The notes: generated from the letters alone by a model not told the origin. Positions 40,898 through 50,893 are shown, counted from the stretch's first letter. The stretch is 64,000 bases of DNA from an uncultured Porphyromonadaceae bacterium (GCA_900542765.1 UQOX01000008.1:17487-81486); one strand, 5' to 3'. Program-made: numbers and translations.

Positions 40898-43800
40898 GTG
40901 TTTAAGTACACGATCGACGGGGTGGAATATTCGACTTCCGACGGACAGACGGCCTATAAATACTATGGCGTCTTGGAAGAAGCCGAGTGGGGCTATCTCG
41001 ATACCGACTATTTCGGCTTTACGATGACCATTCCCGCCGGCGTAACGCTGGAACCGACCCGCTTCTATTCGTCGATAGTGCTTGGCGGAGGCCGTATCGT
41101 TTACAAGGTCGTGTTGCAAGACGCCAATGGCGAAGAGTTGTATAAGATAGGAGAGACCCCGCAAGACAAAGAGGCCATCAAGAATCTCGATGTGGATTTG
41201 TCGGAAAGCGGACTCCTCCTTACCGAAGGAACTTATCGTCTTTTGCTGTATAGCTACCAGTGGTACGGCTCGGTCAAGACCCATTTGCCTGTCTCCTTCA
41301 TGCTGCAAGGCCAGGTTACCGCCGAAGACCCTATTGAATATACACAACTTACCGATTTGACGGTAGGGGGTGTCTCTTACTTCGACCGTCTTGTCGACAA
41401 CAGTTGCACGGTGGAGTTGCCCTATGGTACCACCTCGTTCCCCGAAATTGCTGCGACGGCCGATGACAAGGGCCGCGTGGAAATCGTGCAGCCTACCGGC
41501 GACACGATGAAGGCCGAAATACAATTGATAGACAATGAAACCGACAAGCTGGTGGCGACTTATACCGTAAATTTTGTGCCTGGTGAGCCGGCACAAGGAG
41601 CTGTGCTCCGTGTCGAAGGCGGTGATGCTGCCACCGGTTCGGTGCAAGACGGGGTTTATACCGACGGGACGGTTGCCATATCGCCCGCACCGGCCATACA
41701 GTCGATGAATGGCATTTGGGGATTGAAGATGGGTTTCAATGCCGATTACAAAATCTCGGTACCGGCCGATTTCACTATCGATGAGATACGATTTGTCGGA
41801 GTTCCTGTCCATGGTAACTGCAAAATACCTTATGTCATCACTTCGCACGAAACGACCCGGACGACGGCAGCAGATTCGCTCTATCTCTCCGAAGAGAATC
41901 AGACCGTTGCTTTCAAACTGCTTGATTACAAGGCCGGAGATACCTTGGCTCTTACTATCGACTTGTGGGGTGAGGTAATCAATTACATCGAACTGACGTC
42001 TGTGGCCGATAAGGAAGTCGTCGCTACTCCTTCGATATATGTCGAGGAAGGCAATGTCTCCGATACGATAACCCTGACGTCCGATACCGAAAATGCCATC
42101 ATATATTATACGCTCGACGGTACCGAACCTACCCCCTCGTCGAACCGCTACACGGGTCGCTTCATGATTTCCGGCAACTGCACGATAAAAGCGATTGCCA
42201 CGGCACGGGTGTTCAACTTCGAAGATTCCGAAGTGGCCGAGAAGGTTGTCGACCATTTCAAGACCCAAGGCGGATTTTCCTTTACGTTTGCTCCCGGCGA
42301 TGGAACGACGGTCGACTTGACGGGTGATCCCAAATATAAGTATGTCAGAGTTTCCGACCTCAATCCTGCCTTCCAAATCAAGGGCGAGAATACCGTATAT
42401 TCCGATTCCCGCTTTAAAATGGCTGCGGGCAGTGAGTTTGCCATTTGTGTCCCCGCGAATGCGATTGTGACCAAGTTGACATTCGTAAATGCGTGTGACA
42501 ACTATTACAATGCCGAGACCGGAGCAAATACCGATTCGGAATGGGATTATATCAAGTCCGAAGGTGCCACGGTTATCGTCTCCGATGACATGAAGATTAC
42601 TTCCGCGAAAAACATTACGGCTTCGATACAAAACCATACGGCCGGAACCCCCATTTTGTTCCGAATCAAGAAATGCGCCCAGTTCGCATGTGCAAGTATT
42701 ATCGTTGAATATGCGCAGATGAACGATGATGCCGTCGAGTATGTCGGTGCTTCTGTCGAAGAGGACGCGGTTCTCGACGCATCGGGCAGTTTCACCCTCT
42801 CGTTCGACCGTGAGGTAACCTTGAACGAAGGGGCCCGAATGCAAATCGACGGCGAATCGATACGAACCGTTTCCAACGGTACGGCCGTTACCGGATATTA
42901 TTGGGAACTTCCTTATGGGTCGACCCACACCCTGACCCTGCCGGCCGCTGCCGTGTCGGATATTTTCGGCAATACCTATGATGAGGATATTACCATACGG
43001 TTCAGCATCGGTGAGAAGCCGGTTGTAGAGATGAGCCGTTTCGATTACATCGTGGCCAATGTCGATGAGTTGAATGCCGCTCTCAGTGAAATCGCTCAAA
43101 GCAATACCTCGGCCGAATCGCCTCGCAAACGCATCTTGCTCTTGAACGGCGATTATTACATGGGGCAGGTACAAACGGCAGTCAAAGGGTATAACATCTC
43201 GATGATTGGACAGAGCAAATCGGGCGTACGCATCTACAATGACGGTCTCGATGGCATAAAAACATCATCGACCATCAACAATGAGAGTGAGCAACTCTAT
43301 ATGCAGGATCTCACGATAGAAAATGCCGAATCTCTCCGTAAAGGCAATTTCCGCGGCGTGTATGTCGCTTACAGCGGAGGTAACAAGGCCATATTGAAAA
43401 ACGTCGAATTGATAGGCGGGCAAGATACCTATGTGACCGGTACCCGGGCTTATCACGAAGATTGTACCATACACGGGACCGTCGATTTTATCTGCGGGGG
43501 AGGTGATAACTATTTCTATCACACCGATTTGCTCATCGAGGACGATGCCGTCATCACGGCACCCAGTCATGAGGTCTCTACCGAGTGGGGCTATGTATTC
43601 CAGGAATGCACCGTAAAACCGGGTACCTATGCCGAGACGACACCCGATAAAAGTTATTCGCTCGGACGTCCCTGGCAGAATGAGCCGCGTTGCTATTTCC
43701 TCAACACCGTTATGGAGATTCTTCCCACCGACATAGGTTGGGCGTCCATGGCCGAGATACCGACCCATTTTTATGAGTATAATTCACTCGACAAAGACGG

Positions 43801-44308
43801 GAATCCCATCGACCTCAGTGTACGCGGCAATTCGCCGTCGAGCAAAAATCAATATACACCCGTATTGAGCGATGAAGAAGCTGCCGACTTTACGGCATAT
43901 AATGTCGTTGGCGGTAAAGACGGCTGGACTCCCTCCCGTTATACCGCTCAGGTCGAGGCTCCTGTGGTAACTCTCCAAGGCGATACGCTCACTTGGGCAC
44001 CGGTTGCCGATGCATTGTGCTACGTCATTTACAAAGACGGTGCGTATGTGGAGAATACGGTCGAGACGACATTCGAAATTGCCGAGATGGGCGAGGGTAC
44101 CTATACGGTTTGTGCCACCAATGAGATGGGCGGACAAGGTGACGTCTCCAATGCCGTCGAGTATTCGGTCGTTTCCTCGATAAAAGATGTGAATGCCGAC
44201 AACAATGCCGATGAGGCGATATACGACCTTATGGGACGTCGTCTTCAACATATCGATAAACCCGGAATCTATATCGTCGGTGGCAAAAAAGTCATCTACA
44301 CCGAATAA
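40898..44308 (+). CDS. multidomain pectinesterase (CE8), type IX cargo, N-terminus frameshifted
   Basis: Removes methyl groups from pectin outside the cell. The 1136-codon frame (open back to about 40837; nominal GTG at 40898) has beta-sandwich regions (about 1-370), a chitobiase C-terminal-like domain (about 375-450, YYTLDGTEPTPSS), more beta domains, then a right-handed beta-helix esterase domain (about 705-1000). Catalytic residues fit the family: Gln842/Asp843 in GGQDTY, Asp863 in GTVDFI, Arg924 and Trp926 in LGRPW. A fibronectin-like part and a tail with YDLMGRRLQHIDKPGIYIV follow, like type IX sorting tails. Without the frameshifted signal peptide it could not be exported. It heads a pectin locus. 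Confidence 0.88.
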   Translation: MFKYTIDGVEYSTSDGQTAYKYYGVLEEAEWGYLDTDYFGFTMTIPAGVTLEPTRFYSSIVLGGGRIVYKVVLQDANGEELYKIGETPQDKEAIKNLDVDLSESGLLLTEGTYRLLLYSYQWYGSVKTHLPVSFMLQGQVTAEDPIEYTQLTDLTVGGVSYFDRLVDNSCTVELPYGTTSFPEIAATADDKGRVEIVQPTGDTMKAEIQLIDNETDKLVATYTVNFVPGEPAQGAVLRVEGGDAATGSVQDGVYTDGTVAISPAPAIQSMNGIWGLKMGFNADYKISVPADFTIDEIRFVGVPVHGNCKIPYVITSHETTRTTAADSLYLSEENQTVAFKLLDYKAGDTLALTIDLWGEVINYIELTSVADKEVVATPSIYVEEGNVSDTITLTSDTENAIIYYTLDGTEPTPSSNRYTGRFMISGNCTIKAIATARVFNFEDSEVAEKVVDHFKTQGGFSFTFAPGDGTTVDLTGDPKYKYVRVSDLNPAFQIKGENTVYSDSRFKMAAGSEFAICVPANAIVTKLTFVNACDNYYNAETGANTDSEWDYIKSEGATVIVSDDMKITSAKNITASIQNHTAGTPILFRIKKCAQFACASIIVEYAQMNDDAVEYVGASVEEDAVLDASGSFTLSFDREVTLNEGARMQIDGESIRTVSNGTAVTGYYWELPYGSTHTLTLPAAAVSDIFGNTYDEDITIRFSIGEKPVVEMSRFDYIVANVDELNAALSEIAQSNTSAESPRKRILLLNGDYYMGQVQTAVKGYNISMIGQSKSGVRIYNDGLDGIKTSSTINNESEQLYMQDLTIENAESLRKGNFRGVYVAYSGGNKAILKNVELIGGQDTYVTGTRAYHEDCTIHGTVDFICGGGDNYFYHTDLLIEDDAVITAPSHEVSTEWGYVFQECTVKPGTYAETTPDKSYSLGRPWQNEPRCYFLNTVMEILPTDIGWASMAEIPTHFYEYNSLDKDGNPIDLSVRGNSPSSKNQYTPVLSDEEAADFTAYNVVGGKDGWTPSRYTAQVEAPVVTLQGDTLTWAPVADALCYVIYKDGAYVENTVETTFEIAEMGEGTYTVCATNEMGGQGDVSNAVEYSVVSSIKDVNADNNADEAIYDLMGRRLQHIDKPGIYIVGGKKVIYTE

Positions 44309-44315
44309 GGGGAAA

Positions 44316-44351
44316 CATCTTACCCAATGCCGCAAGGCACTGGGTAAGATG
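44316..44351 (+). repeat. strong intercistronic hairpin with GCAA tetraloop
   Basis: Bases 44316-44331 pair with 44336-44351 (about 15 of 16 pairs) closing a GCAA loop of the GNRA type. No T-tract follows, so it may be an mRNA-stability or processing element between the pectinesterase and pectate lyase genes rather than a terminator. Confidence 0.7.
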
Positions 44352-44399
44352 GAGTTAATAGATTGAAAATAGGTCTAATATAAAATCTAATCAGTAATT

Positions 44400-46112
44400 A
44401 TGAAAAGAACGAATAGAAAACCATATTTGCCGGTGCTCGCTCTGGTAGCTTGTTGGGCTATGGCATTTTCGGCTTCGGCCGAAGACAAGTTATTGGCCTT
44501 TCCCGGAGCTGAGGGTGGAGGCTGTTACACCACCGGAGGCCGGGGAGGAACTGTATATCACGTCACGACGCTCGAAGATGATGAGTACGATACCGGTTCG
44601 CTTCGTTACGCGGTGTATCAGTCGGGGCCTCGCACGATAGTGTTTGATGTCGCCGGGACGATATGTTTGAAGAGCGACCTGGTCATTGCCAACGGAGATG
44701 TGACGATTGCCGGACAGACGGCTCCCGGCGACGGAATATGCCTGCGTGACCATTGCTTCCATATCAAGGCCGATAATGTGATAGTCCGTTACATTCGCAG
44801 CCGGTTGGGCGATGCCGCCAAGGCCGAGTCCGATGCGGCGTGGGCCAGGAACCAGAAAAATATCATTATAGACCACTGTTCCTTCTCTTGGAGTGTCGAT
44901 GAGACCGCTTCGTTCTACGGGGTAGAGAATTTCACGCTGCAATGGTGTTACGTTACCGAGAGCCTGGCCGCTTCTGTCCATGTGAAAGGAGCCCATGGCT
45001 ACGGCGGACTGTGGGGCGGGAAGAATGCGTCGTTCCATCACAACCTGCTGGCCCATCATTACAGCCGTACGCCGAGACTTGTGGGAAATGACGAATCTCC
45101 CGAAGATGCCTCGGTAGACTTGCGTAACAACGTGATTTACAACTGGGGCCCGGTACTCGGGTGTTACGGGGGCACCGGTGGCAGTTACAATTTTATCAAC
45201 AACTACTATAAACCGGGACCGGCTACCGACCAGAAGTCCCAGATTGCCGGCCGCATCACGCAAGCCGAATTCAATACCGATTATTACACGCATGGCGAAT
45301 ACTATTTGAGCGGGAACCGTTTCGACTATTCCAGTCCCTATCTGAGCCAAAAGACCATAAATTATGCCAAAGCCTCCGACGAGGACAACTTGGAAGGTCT
45401 TCATGTCACGGAAAATTCCTATGCGACAAAAGACGATTATGTCGCATCTCACGAGTACCCGTTTACTTCTACAACGACCCATACCGCCGATGTGGCCTAT
45501 GAAAAAATACTCCGTTATGGAGGTTGTTGCCTTCGCCGAGATGCCATCGACGAGCGGGTTTCCAACGACGTCCGCAACGGAGGTTACAGTTATGTGAGCG
45601 GCAGTCAAGGCGCCAACGGCAGTACGGGCGGATTGATTGATACCCCCGACGACGTGGGTGGTTATGTCGAATATGCCGCTACGGAGTTGGAGATGATAAA
45701 CAAGCTCGATACCGACGGTGACGGCATTCCCGACAACTGGGAAGACATGTACGGCCTCGACCCGACCAATCCCGATGACGCCCGCTCTACACACAAGTCG
45801 GGTTACCCGTGGTTGGAATATTACCTGAGTACGTTGGTCAACAGCATTACGACGCAATGCCTGTCGTTGGAGCCTTCTTCCATAACAGCGTGTGAGGAGA
45901 ATGGCGGCCATGACGATTGGCAGGTTACGGCCGAATCGGTCGCCATAAAAGGCGCGTCGGCATTGCGGGCCTACAACATGGCGGGTGTCCCGTGCGATTA
46001 TGTGGTTGGCGACTACATGTGGCTGGGGCGTCTCGACAAGGGAATGTATGTGGTGGTCGCCGATATGGGCGATGGCCGTGTATTGAGCAAAAAAATCTGC
46101 TGCGGACAATAA
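44400..46112 (+). CDS. pectate lyase, polysaccharide lyase family 1-like, type IX cargo
   Basis: Cleaves de-esterified pectin by beta-elimination. The 570-residue protein has a signal peptide (ends near FSASA), a right-handed beta-helix domain (about 30-390) opening with AFPGAEGGGCYTTGGRGG and containing IIIDHCSFSWSVDE and HHNLLAHHYSRTPRL, both typical of Bacteroidota PL1 lyases. After it come a calcium-binding thrombospondin type 3-like segment (DTDGDGIPDNWEDMYGLDP) and a C-terminal sorting-like tail. It lies 91 bases after the pectinesterase, which would supply its de-esterified substrate. Confidence 0.92.
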   Translation: MKRTNRKPYLPVLALVACWAMAFSASAEDKLLAFPGAEGGGCYTTGGRGGTVYHVTTLEDDEYDTGSLRYAVYQSGPRTIVFDVAGTICLKSDLVIANGDVTIAGQTAPGDGICLRDHCFHIKADNVIVRYIRSRLGDAAKAESDAAWARNQKNIIIDHCSFSWSVDETASFYGVENFTLQWCYVTESLAASVHVKGAHGYGGLWGGKNASFHHNLLAHHYSRTPRLVGNDESPEDASVDLRNNVIYNWGPVLGCYGGTGGSYNFINNYYKPGPATDQKSQIAGRITQAEFNTDYYTHGEYYLSGNRFDYSSPYLSQKTINYAKASDEDNLEGLHVTENSYATKDDYVASHEYPFTSTTTHTADVAYEKILRYGGCCLRRDAIDERVSNDVRNGGYSYVSGSQGANGSTGGLIDTPDDVGGYVEYAATELEMINKLDTDGDGIPDNWEDMYGLDPTNPDDARSTHKSGYPWLEYYLSTLVNSITTQCLSLEPSSITACEENGGHDDWQVTAESVAIKGASALRAYNMAGVPCDYVVGDYMWLGRLDKGMYVVVADMGDGRVLSKKICCGQ

Positions 46113-46157
46113 TCCTATTGAGATAGATAAAAACAAATCAACATTAAAACTGATAAC

Positions 46158-48269
46158 ATGAAAAAAATCATTTCTTTTTTGGCAGGAGCCTTGATGCTTA
46201 CCAGCACGACTGCGTGGGCCGATTCCTATGTAGCTGAAAACAAAGCCGATTTTGTTTCGGCATGGAATGCCCTCGGTAAAAATCCCCGGCAACAAGATAC
46301 CATTTTCGTTGCCGCCGATATGGGTGGTCTCAACATGAATACTACTAATGGCCCTTTGGCCGGCGCGTTGTATATCATCGGACAGGAAGATGAAACGGGC
46401 AAGATGCCTCGTCTCGAAGTGCAAATCGCTATCGACACATGTGTGGCAAACTCTTTCAGCCTGATTTTCGAAGACCTTACGCTTTCCCGCCGCAGTACGG
46501 GAACCGGTGAAATTGTGGCGAGCCGTACTGCTCCCACTTATATCGACACTTTGGCTTTCCGCAACTGTGACATCTTGGAGTTCGGCCGTTGGCCTTACCG
46601 GTCGACCTGTTCCGGAGGAAACATCAATTACTTCGAGGTAACCGACTGTTCTATCCACAATGCCGACGGTGAACAGGAGATGTTCCGTTTCTCCCAAAGC
46701 ATCGTCGAGGCTGTCATCGTCAATAATACCTTTTATAATTTGCCCAATATAAAAGCCATCTTTGCCTTGACGCGTGTCCCCGATGAGGCCAGCAAAATGA
46801 ATCTGATATTTACTTTTGAAAACAACGATGTCTTTGTGGCCAATGCGCAGACGATACCTTTGTTGCAATTCGGACAATGTGCCGGTATGTTGTCGGAGTA
46901 TTACATCAATAATAACATTATCCTGTACCCCAGTTGGGAAAACGAGTGGAACAAAGCTCTGCCCGAAGGCACACAGCCCCGCATATTCAGCGGCTCGTAT
47001 GGTTCGGTTTATGCTTCCAACAACGTGATGGAGAATTTCCAGCCCTGGACGTCGGGCATGCAACTCGATGCAGAAGGCGAGGGCGCTTGGCTCAATTATG
47101 ACGAAGCGACCGGTGAGGTCCTGGGTATCTCCGACAATATGACGATGGCCGAGGCTCATCTCGAATGGAGCGACTTCGCGTCGTGTGAAAGCGGTGACTT
47201 TTCGATATGGAACGGTCATTATCTCTACACGGCCGGCGTGGAGGGCGCTTGTGTAGGCCCCGAAAGCTGGTACACCGATGCCCAGAAAGTGAAAGCCTCG
47301 TTCTCTTGCACCGTCGAGGGATCCCGGTCGGCCAAAGTGATTGTTGACCCGGTGAAAGATCAGTATTTTGTCGGCGATGAAATAAAACTTACCGCCGATT
47401 GCAACGGCCTGAATACGTTTGAAGGTTGGGGCGACGGCAATACCGATGCGCAACGCACCATTACCTTGGAAGGCGATTTGTCGATAACGGCCCGTTTCAC
47501 CGAAACCGATTATTTGGCTGCCTGGAATCTCGACCAACTTACCCAGAACAATGCCGTCCTTACATCTCCGTTGGCCGCCAATTATGTCACCGGCGAAGGC
47601 GAATATGTATTGAATTATGCCAGCAACGACGGTACCGACATGGACTATGTGAATACCCGCACCAACAAATTCTCTTCCCGCGTTTTGGACCTTCGCAACT
47701 GTTTCGCTATCAGAGAAAGTTCGGGAATGCTCGATACCACTTCGACACCCGGATATATCTATGTGAAGTTCCCGACCGTAGGTCTCTCCTCGGTGAAATT
47801 CCATGCTGTGGTAGGTACCGACGGATATTGCTCCGATAAAATCAATTTGGAATATTCTCTCGATGGCGTTTTGTGGACCACTCTTGCCTCGGCTACGATA
47901 GAAGAGGCGGCCGATTCTCAGAATCCCGATATGATGGGACAGGCTCTTTGGTTCCCGCTCGATGCGCAACTGCCTTCGGCTCTGGAAGGCAAAGAGGTAG
48001 TTTGGTTGCGTGTGATTGCCGATGTTTCGGCCGGCCGGACGATGACCCCGGCTCAGGCCTCTGGCGATGCCGACATCAATACTTATTTCTTGTATGTCGC
48101 CGATATGCTCCTCTCGGGTGAGACCGAAGGCTCCGCGATAGAATGTGTTGATAATGATGAAGCGCTGACGAATGATGAACCCATATATGATATCATGGGA
48201 CGCAGGGTCTTCCAAGTCGAACCTAATCACATCTATATACAGAAAGGGAAAAAATTCATACAAAAGTAA
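46158..48269 (+). CDS. secreted beta-helix-like protein of the pectin locus (DUF4957-like)
   Basis: A 703-residue protein with a signal peptide (ends TAWA), a parallel beta-helix-like N-terminal half (about 25-380, with repeated short strands such as DTLAFRNCDILEF and YFEVTDCSIHNAD) recalling DUF4957/DUF5123 proteins linked to pectin loci, a bacterial repeat domain of the InlB B type (about 385-455, VDPVKDQYFVGDEIKLTA ... FEGWGDGN), a carbohydrate-binding-like beta sandwich (about 460-660), and a tail YDIMGRRVFQVEPNHIYI resembling that of the pectinesterase. Catalytic residues are not evident, so a binding or lyase role is open. Confidence 0.78.
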   Translation: MKKIISFLAGALMLTSTTAWADSYVAENKADFVSAWNALGKNPRQQDTIFVAADMGGLNMNTTNGPLAGALYIIGQEDETGKMPRLEVQIAIDTCVANSFSLIFEDLTLSRRSTGTGEIVASRTAPTYIDTLAFRNCDILEFGRWPYRSTCSGGNINYFEVTDCSIHNADGEQEMFRFSQSIVEAVIVNNTFYNLPNIKAIFALTRVPDEASKMNLIFTFENNDVFVANAQTIPLLQFGQCAGMLSEYYINNNIILYPSWENEWNKALPEGTQPRIFSGSYGSVYASNNVMENFQPWTSGMQLDAEGEGAWLNYDEATGEVLGISDNMTMAEAHLEWSDFASCESGDFSIWNGHYLYTAGVEGACVGPESWYTDAQKVKASFSCTVEGSRSAKVIVDPVKDQYFVGDEIKLTADCNGLNTFEGWGDGNTDAQRTITLEGDLSITARFTETDYLAAWNLDQLTQNNAVLTSPLAANYVTGEGEYVLNYASNDGTDMDYVNTRTNKFSSRVLDLRNCFAIRESSGMLDTTSTPGYIYVKFPTVGLSSVKFHAVVGTDGYCSDKINLEYSLDGVLWTTLASATIEEAADSQNPDMMGQALWFPLDAQLPSALEGKEVVWLRVIADVSAGRTMTPAQASGDADINTYFLYVADMLLSGETEGSAIECVDNDEALTNDEPIYDIMGRRVFQVEPNHIYIQKGKKFIQK

Positions 48270-48317
48270 AATGGCGTATGAATGATTTCATGACTCTTTG
48301 ATGAGGAGTTTTATGGG

Positions 48318-48350
48318 AAAGGCGGGTAAACATGATTTACCCGCCTTTTA
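48318..48350. terminator. bidirectional terminator at the end of the pectin genes
   Basis: AAAGGCGGGTAAA at 48318-48330 pairs with TTTACCCGCCTTT at 48336-48348. It separates the pectin genes from the convergent regulator. Confidence 0.88.
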
Positions 48351-48400
48351 TATATGCAAGAAAATGGAATTCTCGTATCGAAGGGAAGGTCGCTTCCCGG

Positions 48401-50863
48401 TTATTTTTCCTTATGCAAATCATTGAGGTATTCACGCGGAGATTTCCCGGTGTGCTTCTTGAAGCAGCGGCTGAAATAACGCGGGTCGTTGAATCCCGAG
48501 CAATAAGCGATTTCGGAGATGCTCATCTCCTTGTCTTTCTGCATGTATTGAAGGGCCCGCGTGATGCGTGTGGCAATGATGAAGTCTATCGGCGTGCAGT
48601 TGAAAAGCTGTTTCATCTTTTTTACGAGGAGTTTCCGATTCATGCCCAAATGCAAAGCCAGGTCATCGACTTTGAGTTCGCTGTCGTTGATGTGTGTGTC
48701 CAAGTAAGCCAGCAGTTTGCGACTGAACGTGTCGTTCTTGTCGGTTATGGCGGGTTCGGGCAACTGGTGGTTGATTGCCGCCGGAGCGGTGTCGGGAGCG
48801 CTTACTTCTTGTTGCAGCGCACGGAGTTTTTCCATGGCTTTTTGCGTCTGTTTCTTGATGTATCGGTCGATAAGCCAACCGATACCGACCAGTAACAGAA
48901 GGAAAAGAATGGCCATGCACCAGCGTATGCCTGTTTTTTCGTACCAATATGGCAGAATCTTGATATGCAGATGGTGTTCGTTGTCGACCCATTGTCCGTC
49001 TCCGTTTGTCGAGCGTATGGCGAACGTGTATGTCCCGGCCGGTAAATCGACATAGGGATTGGTATGGCTTTGGGAGGTGTAAACCCAGTTGCGCTCTTTC
49101 CCTTCGATGCGGTAGGCATACCATATCGGCGATGTGCGGTTATAATCGAGAACCGAGAAATGTATGGTAAATTCTCTTTGTTCGGCATTCAACGTAATGA
49201 GGGTATCCATATCGACCGTGATGGAATGCCGGCTCTTGACCGGCTGAATATGGGAAATGTAAATGGGGGCTGAATGGTTCTTTTTGAATACTTTGTGTGG
49301 GTCGAATTGTATCCAGCCCTCGCGGCACCCTTTCATGAGACAAGTGTCGTTCAACTTGAAGAAGGGGTTGAACGAGAAGTGCCTCATCTCTTTTTCGTAC
49401 AGAGGGGGGTAGTGGCACAGATTTTTTGTCTCGGGGTCGTAACTGAATATCGAGCGGTCGGTAACACCCCACACCAGGCCGTCGGTGTCGTTATAGAGGG
49501 CGGCGACAGTCGGAGTAATCAGTTTCGTGTCGACCGTTCTGAAACGTAGGGTCTCGGAGAAAAAGTCGGTTCCTTCAATCTCGCACAACTGGCCTCCGCA
49601 TGAGAGGACAACGGTCCCGTTATCGCTTTGGGTCATGCCGAAGGTGTTGTTTTGAGGAAGCGATGCCTCGTCGTTGTCGTCCTGTGTGTAATGGCGGAAG
49701 CGGAGGCTGCTGAAATCTTTGAAGTCGGTGTTGCATATATACAATCCGTTGGCCGATGAGATGATCATGCCGCTATCCCGCAGTTCCAGAAAGTTCTGCA
49801 CATAGTCGGGCAAGTCGCCTTGTACCCGGCTCAACCCGGTCGATGCTTTGGCAAACGTGTATATCCCGTTGCTGTCGGGTATGGCGATGTTCAGTTGTTC
49901 ATACTGCCCTCCGACCCACAGCCGCCCTTTGCGGTCGATGTATATTTCATAAACATTCTCCAATTCGGGGCAATGGGGGTCGGTGGCATCGGGCTTCAAC
50001 AACTGTATGTCGAAGTTGTTCCCTTTGTCCTTCGGTCGCAGGAGCACCACGCCGCAATCCCTGCCGGCCATCAGGATTTGGCCGAAACGGTCTTGCTTGA
50101 TGGAGCGGATAGGATAGGGGAACTGCACGTCCTCCCTTACGATGTTGCCGTCGACCGAGAGGTAGCCCAGCAGGTTCATGCCGGTATCGTAGATTCTCAG
50201 TCGGCCGTCGGTCGATACGGTCCAGATGCGGTCGTAGCTGTCCCGGAAGAATGAAACCACTTCGGCTTTCTGGTCGACGTTCTCAAAAAAAGAAAGACGT
50301 TGCGTGATGAGCCACAATCCTTTGCTGGTTCCCACCCACAGGTTGCTGTCGCGGTCGTAGTGGTGCATGTAGATGCGGTCTACCTCGGGACAATCGAGAG
50401 AGGCGATGATTTCCTTCCACGGGTCGTTGTGAACAGGAACCGGGCGTTTGTAATCCCTCACGTCTTTTATCCATCTTAATTCTTCGGGGAGCTCCACGAA
50501 TGTCTCGTTTTTCCGGTCGAACAGGAATAGGATATTGCGTTGCTGGCACACGATGTCGTGCGTGGCATATTCTTGTATCCGGTCGACGCGGTTGAATTTT
50601 GAGATATGTGGCGATACGGTTTCGGTCGGATAATAAGCCTTGATGTTGTTCCCGTCGTACCGGAACAGCCCGTCGTTTGTCCCCAGCCATATCAGCCCCA
50701 CACTGTCCTGCATGACACCCTTGATGACATAATTGGGCGTTTCGATGATTTGCAGATGCCAGAATTTTTCTTGGCCGTGGCTTATGGTCGATGCCATAAT
50801 GAGAAACAGCATCGTGCAGGATAGTTTCAGGAATATCTTGTGAATGACGGTGGGTATATCCAT
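48401..50863 (-). CDS. membrane sensor: two-component-type propeller, Y_Y_Y domain and AraC HTH, no kinase
   Basis: A likely sensor-regulator of the adjacent pectin genes. The 820-residue protein (start at 50863, giving a signal peptide ending SHGQ) has a periplasmic beta-propeller with repeated LWVG/IWLG motifs (about 40-540), a Y_Y_Y-type beta sandwich (about 545-640), a transmembrane helix (about 645-665), a short coiled-coil and a C-terminal AraC-type helix-turn-helix (about 712-818, ISEIAYCSGFNDPRYFSRCFKKHTG). Histidine kinase, ATPase and receiver domains of a hybrid two-component system are all missing, so it would bind DNA while membrane-anchored. A leader of about 170 bases precedes it. 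Confidence 0.9.
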   Translation of the reverse strand: MDIPTVIHKIFLKLSCTMLFLIMASTISHGQEKFWHLQIIETPNYVIKGVMQDSVGLIWLGTNDGLFRYDGNNIKAYYPTETVSPHISKFNRVDRIQEYATHDIVCQQRNILFLFDRKNETFVELPEELRWIKDVRDYKRPVPVHNDPWKEIIASLDCPEVDRIYMHHYDRDSNLWVGTSKGLWLITQRLSFFENVDQKAEVVSFFRDSYDRIWTVSTDGRLRIYDTGMNLLGYLSVDGNIVREDVQFPYPIRSIKQDRFGQILMAGRDCGVVLLRPKDKGNNFDIQLLKPDATDPHCPELENVYEIYIDRKGRLWVGGQYEQLNIAIPDSNGIYTFAKASTGLSRVQGDLPDYVQNFLELRDSGMIISSANGLYICNTDFKDFSSLRFRHYTQDDNDEASLPQNNTFGMTQSDNGTVVLSCGGQLCEIEGTDFFSETLRFRTVDTKLITPTVAALYNDTDGLVWGVTDRSIFSYDPETKNLCHYPPLYEKEMRHFSFNPFFKLNDTCLMKGCREGWIQFDPHKVFKKNHSAPIYISHIQPVKSRHSITVDMDTLITLNAEQREFTIHFSVLDYNRTSPIWYAYRIEGKERNWVYTSQSHTNPYVDLPAGTYTFAIRSTNGDGQWVDNEHHLHIKILPYWYEKTGIRWCMAILFLLLLVGIGWLIDRYIKKQTQKAMEKLRALQQEVSAPDTAPAAINHQLPEPAITDKNDTFSRKLLAYLDTHINDSELKVDDLALHLGMNRKLLVKKMKQLFNCTPIDFIIATRITRALQYMQKDKEMSISEIAYCSGFNDPRYFSRCFKKHTGKSPREYLNDLHKEK

Positions 50864-50893
50864 GACTTGTGTGTGTTTATCGGTGTCTGAAAG

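Noticed and set aside
44490..48263. A 1257-codon open frame on the minus strand opposite the pectate lyase and beta-helix genes.
   Set aside because: The plus-strand frames there have signal peptides, family motifs and sorting tails. The minus frame stays open because the sense genes avoid TTA, CTA and TCA codons, and its product has no recognisable domain.
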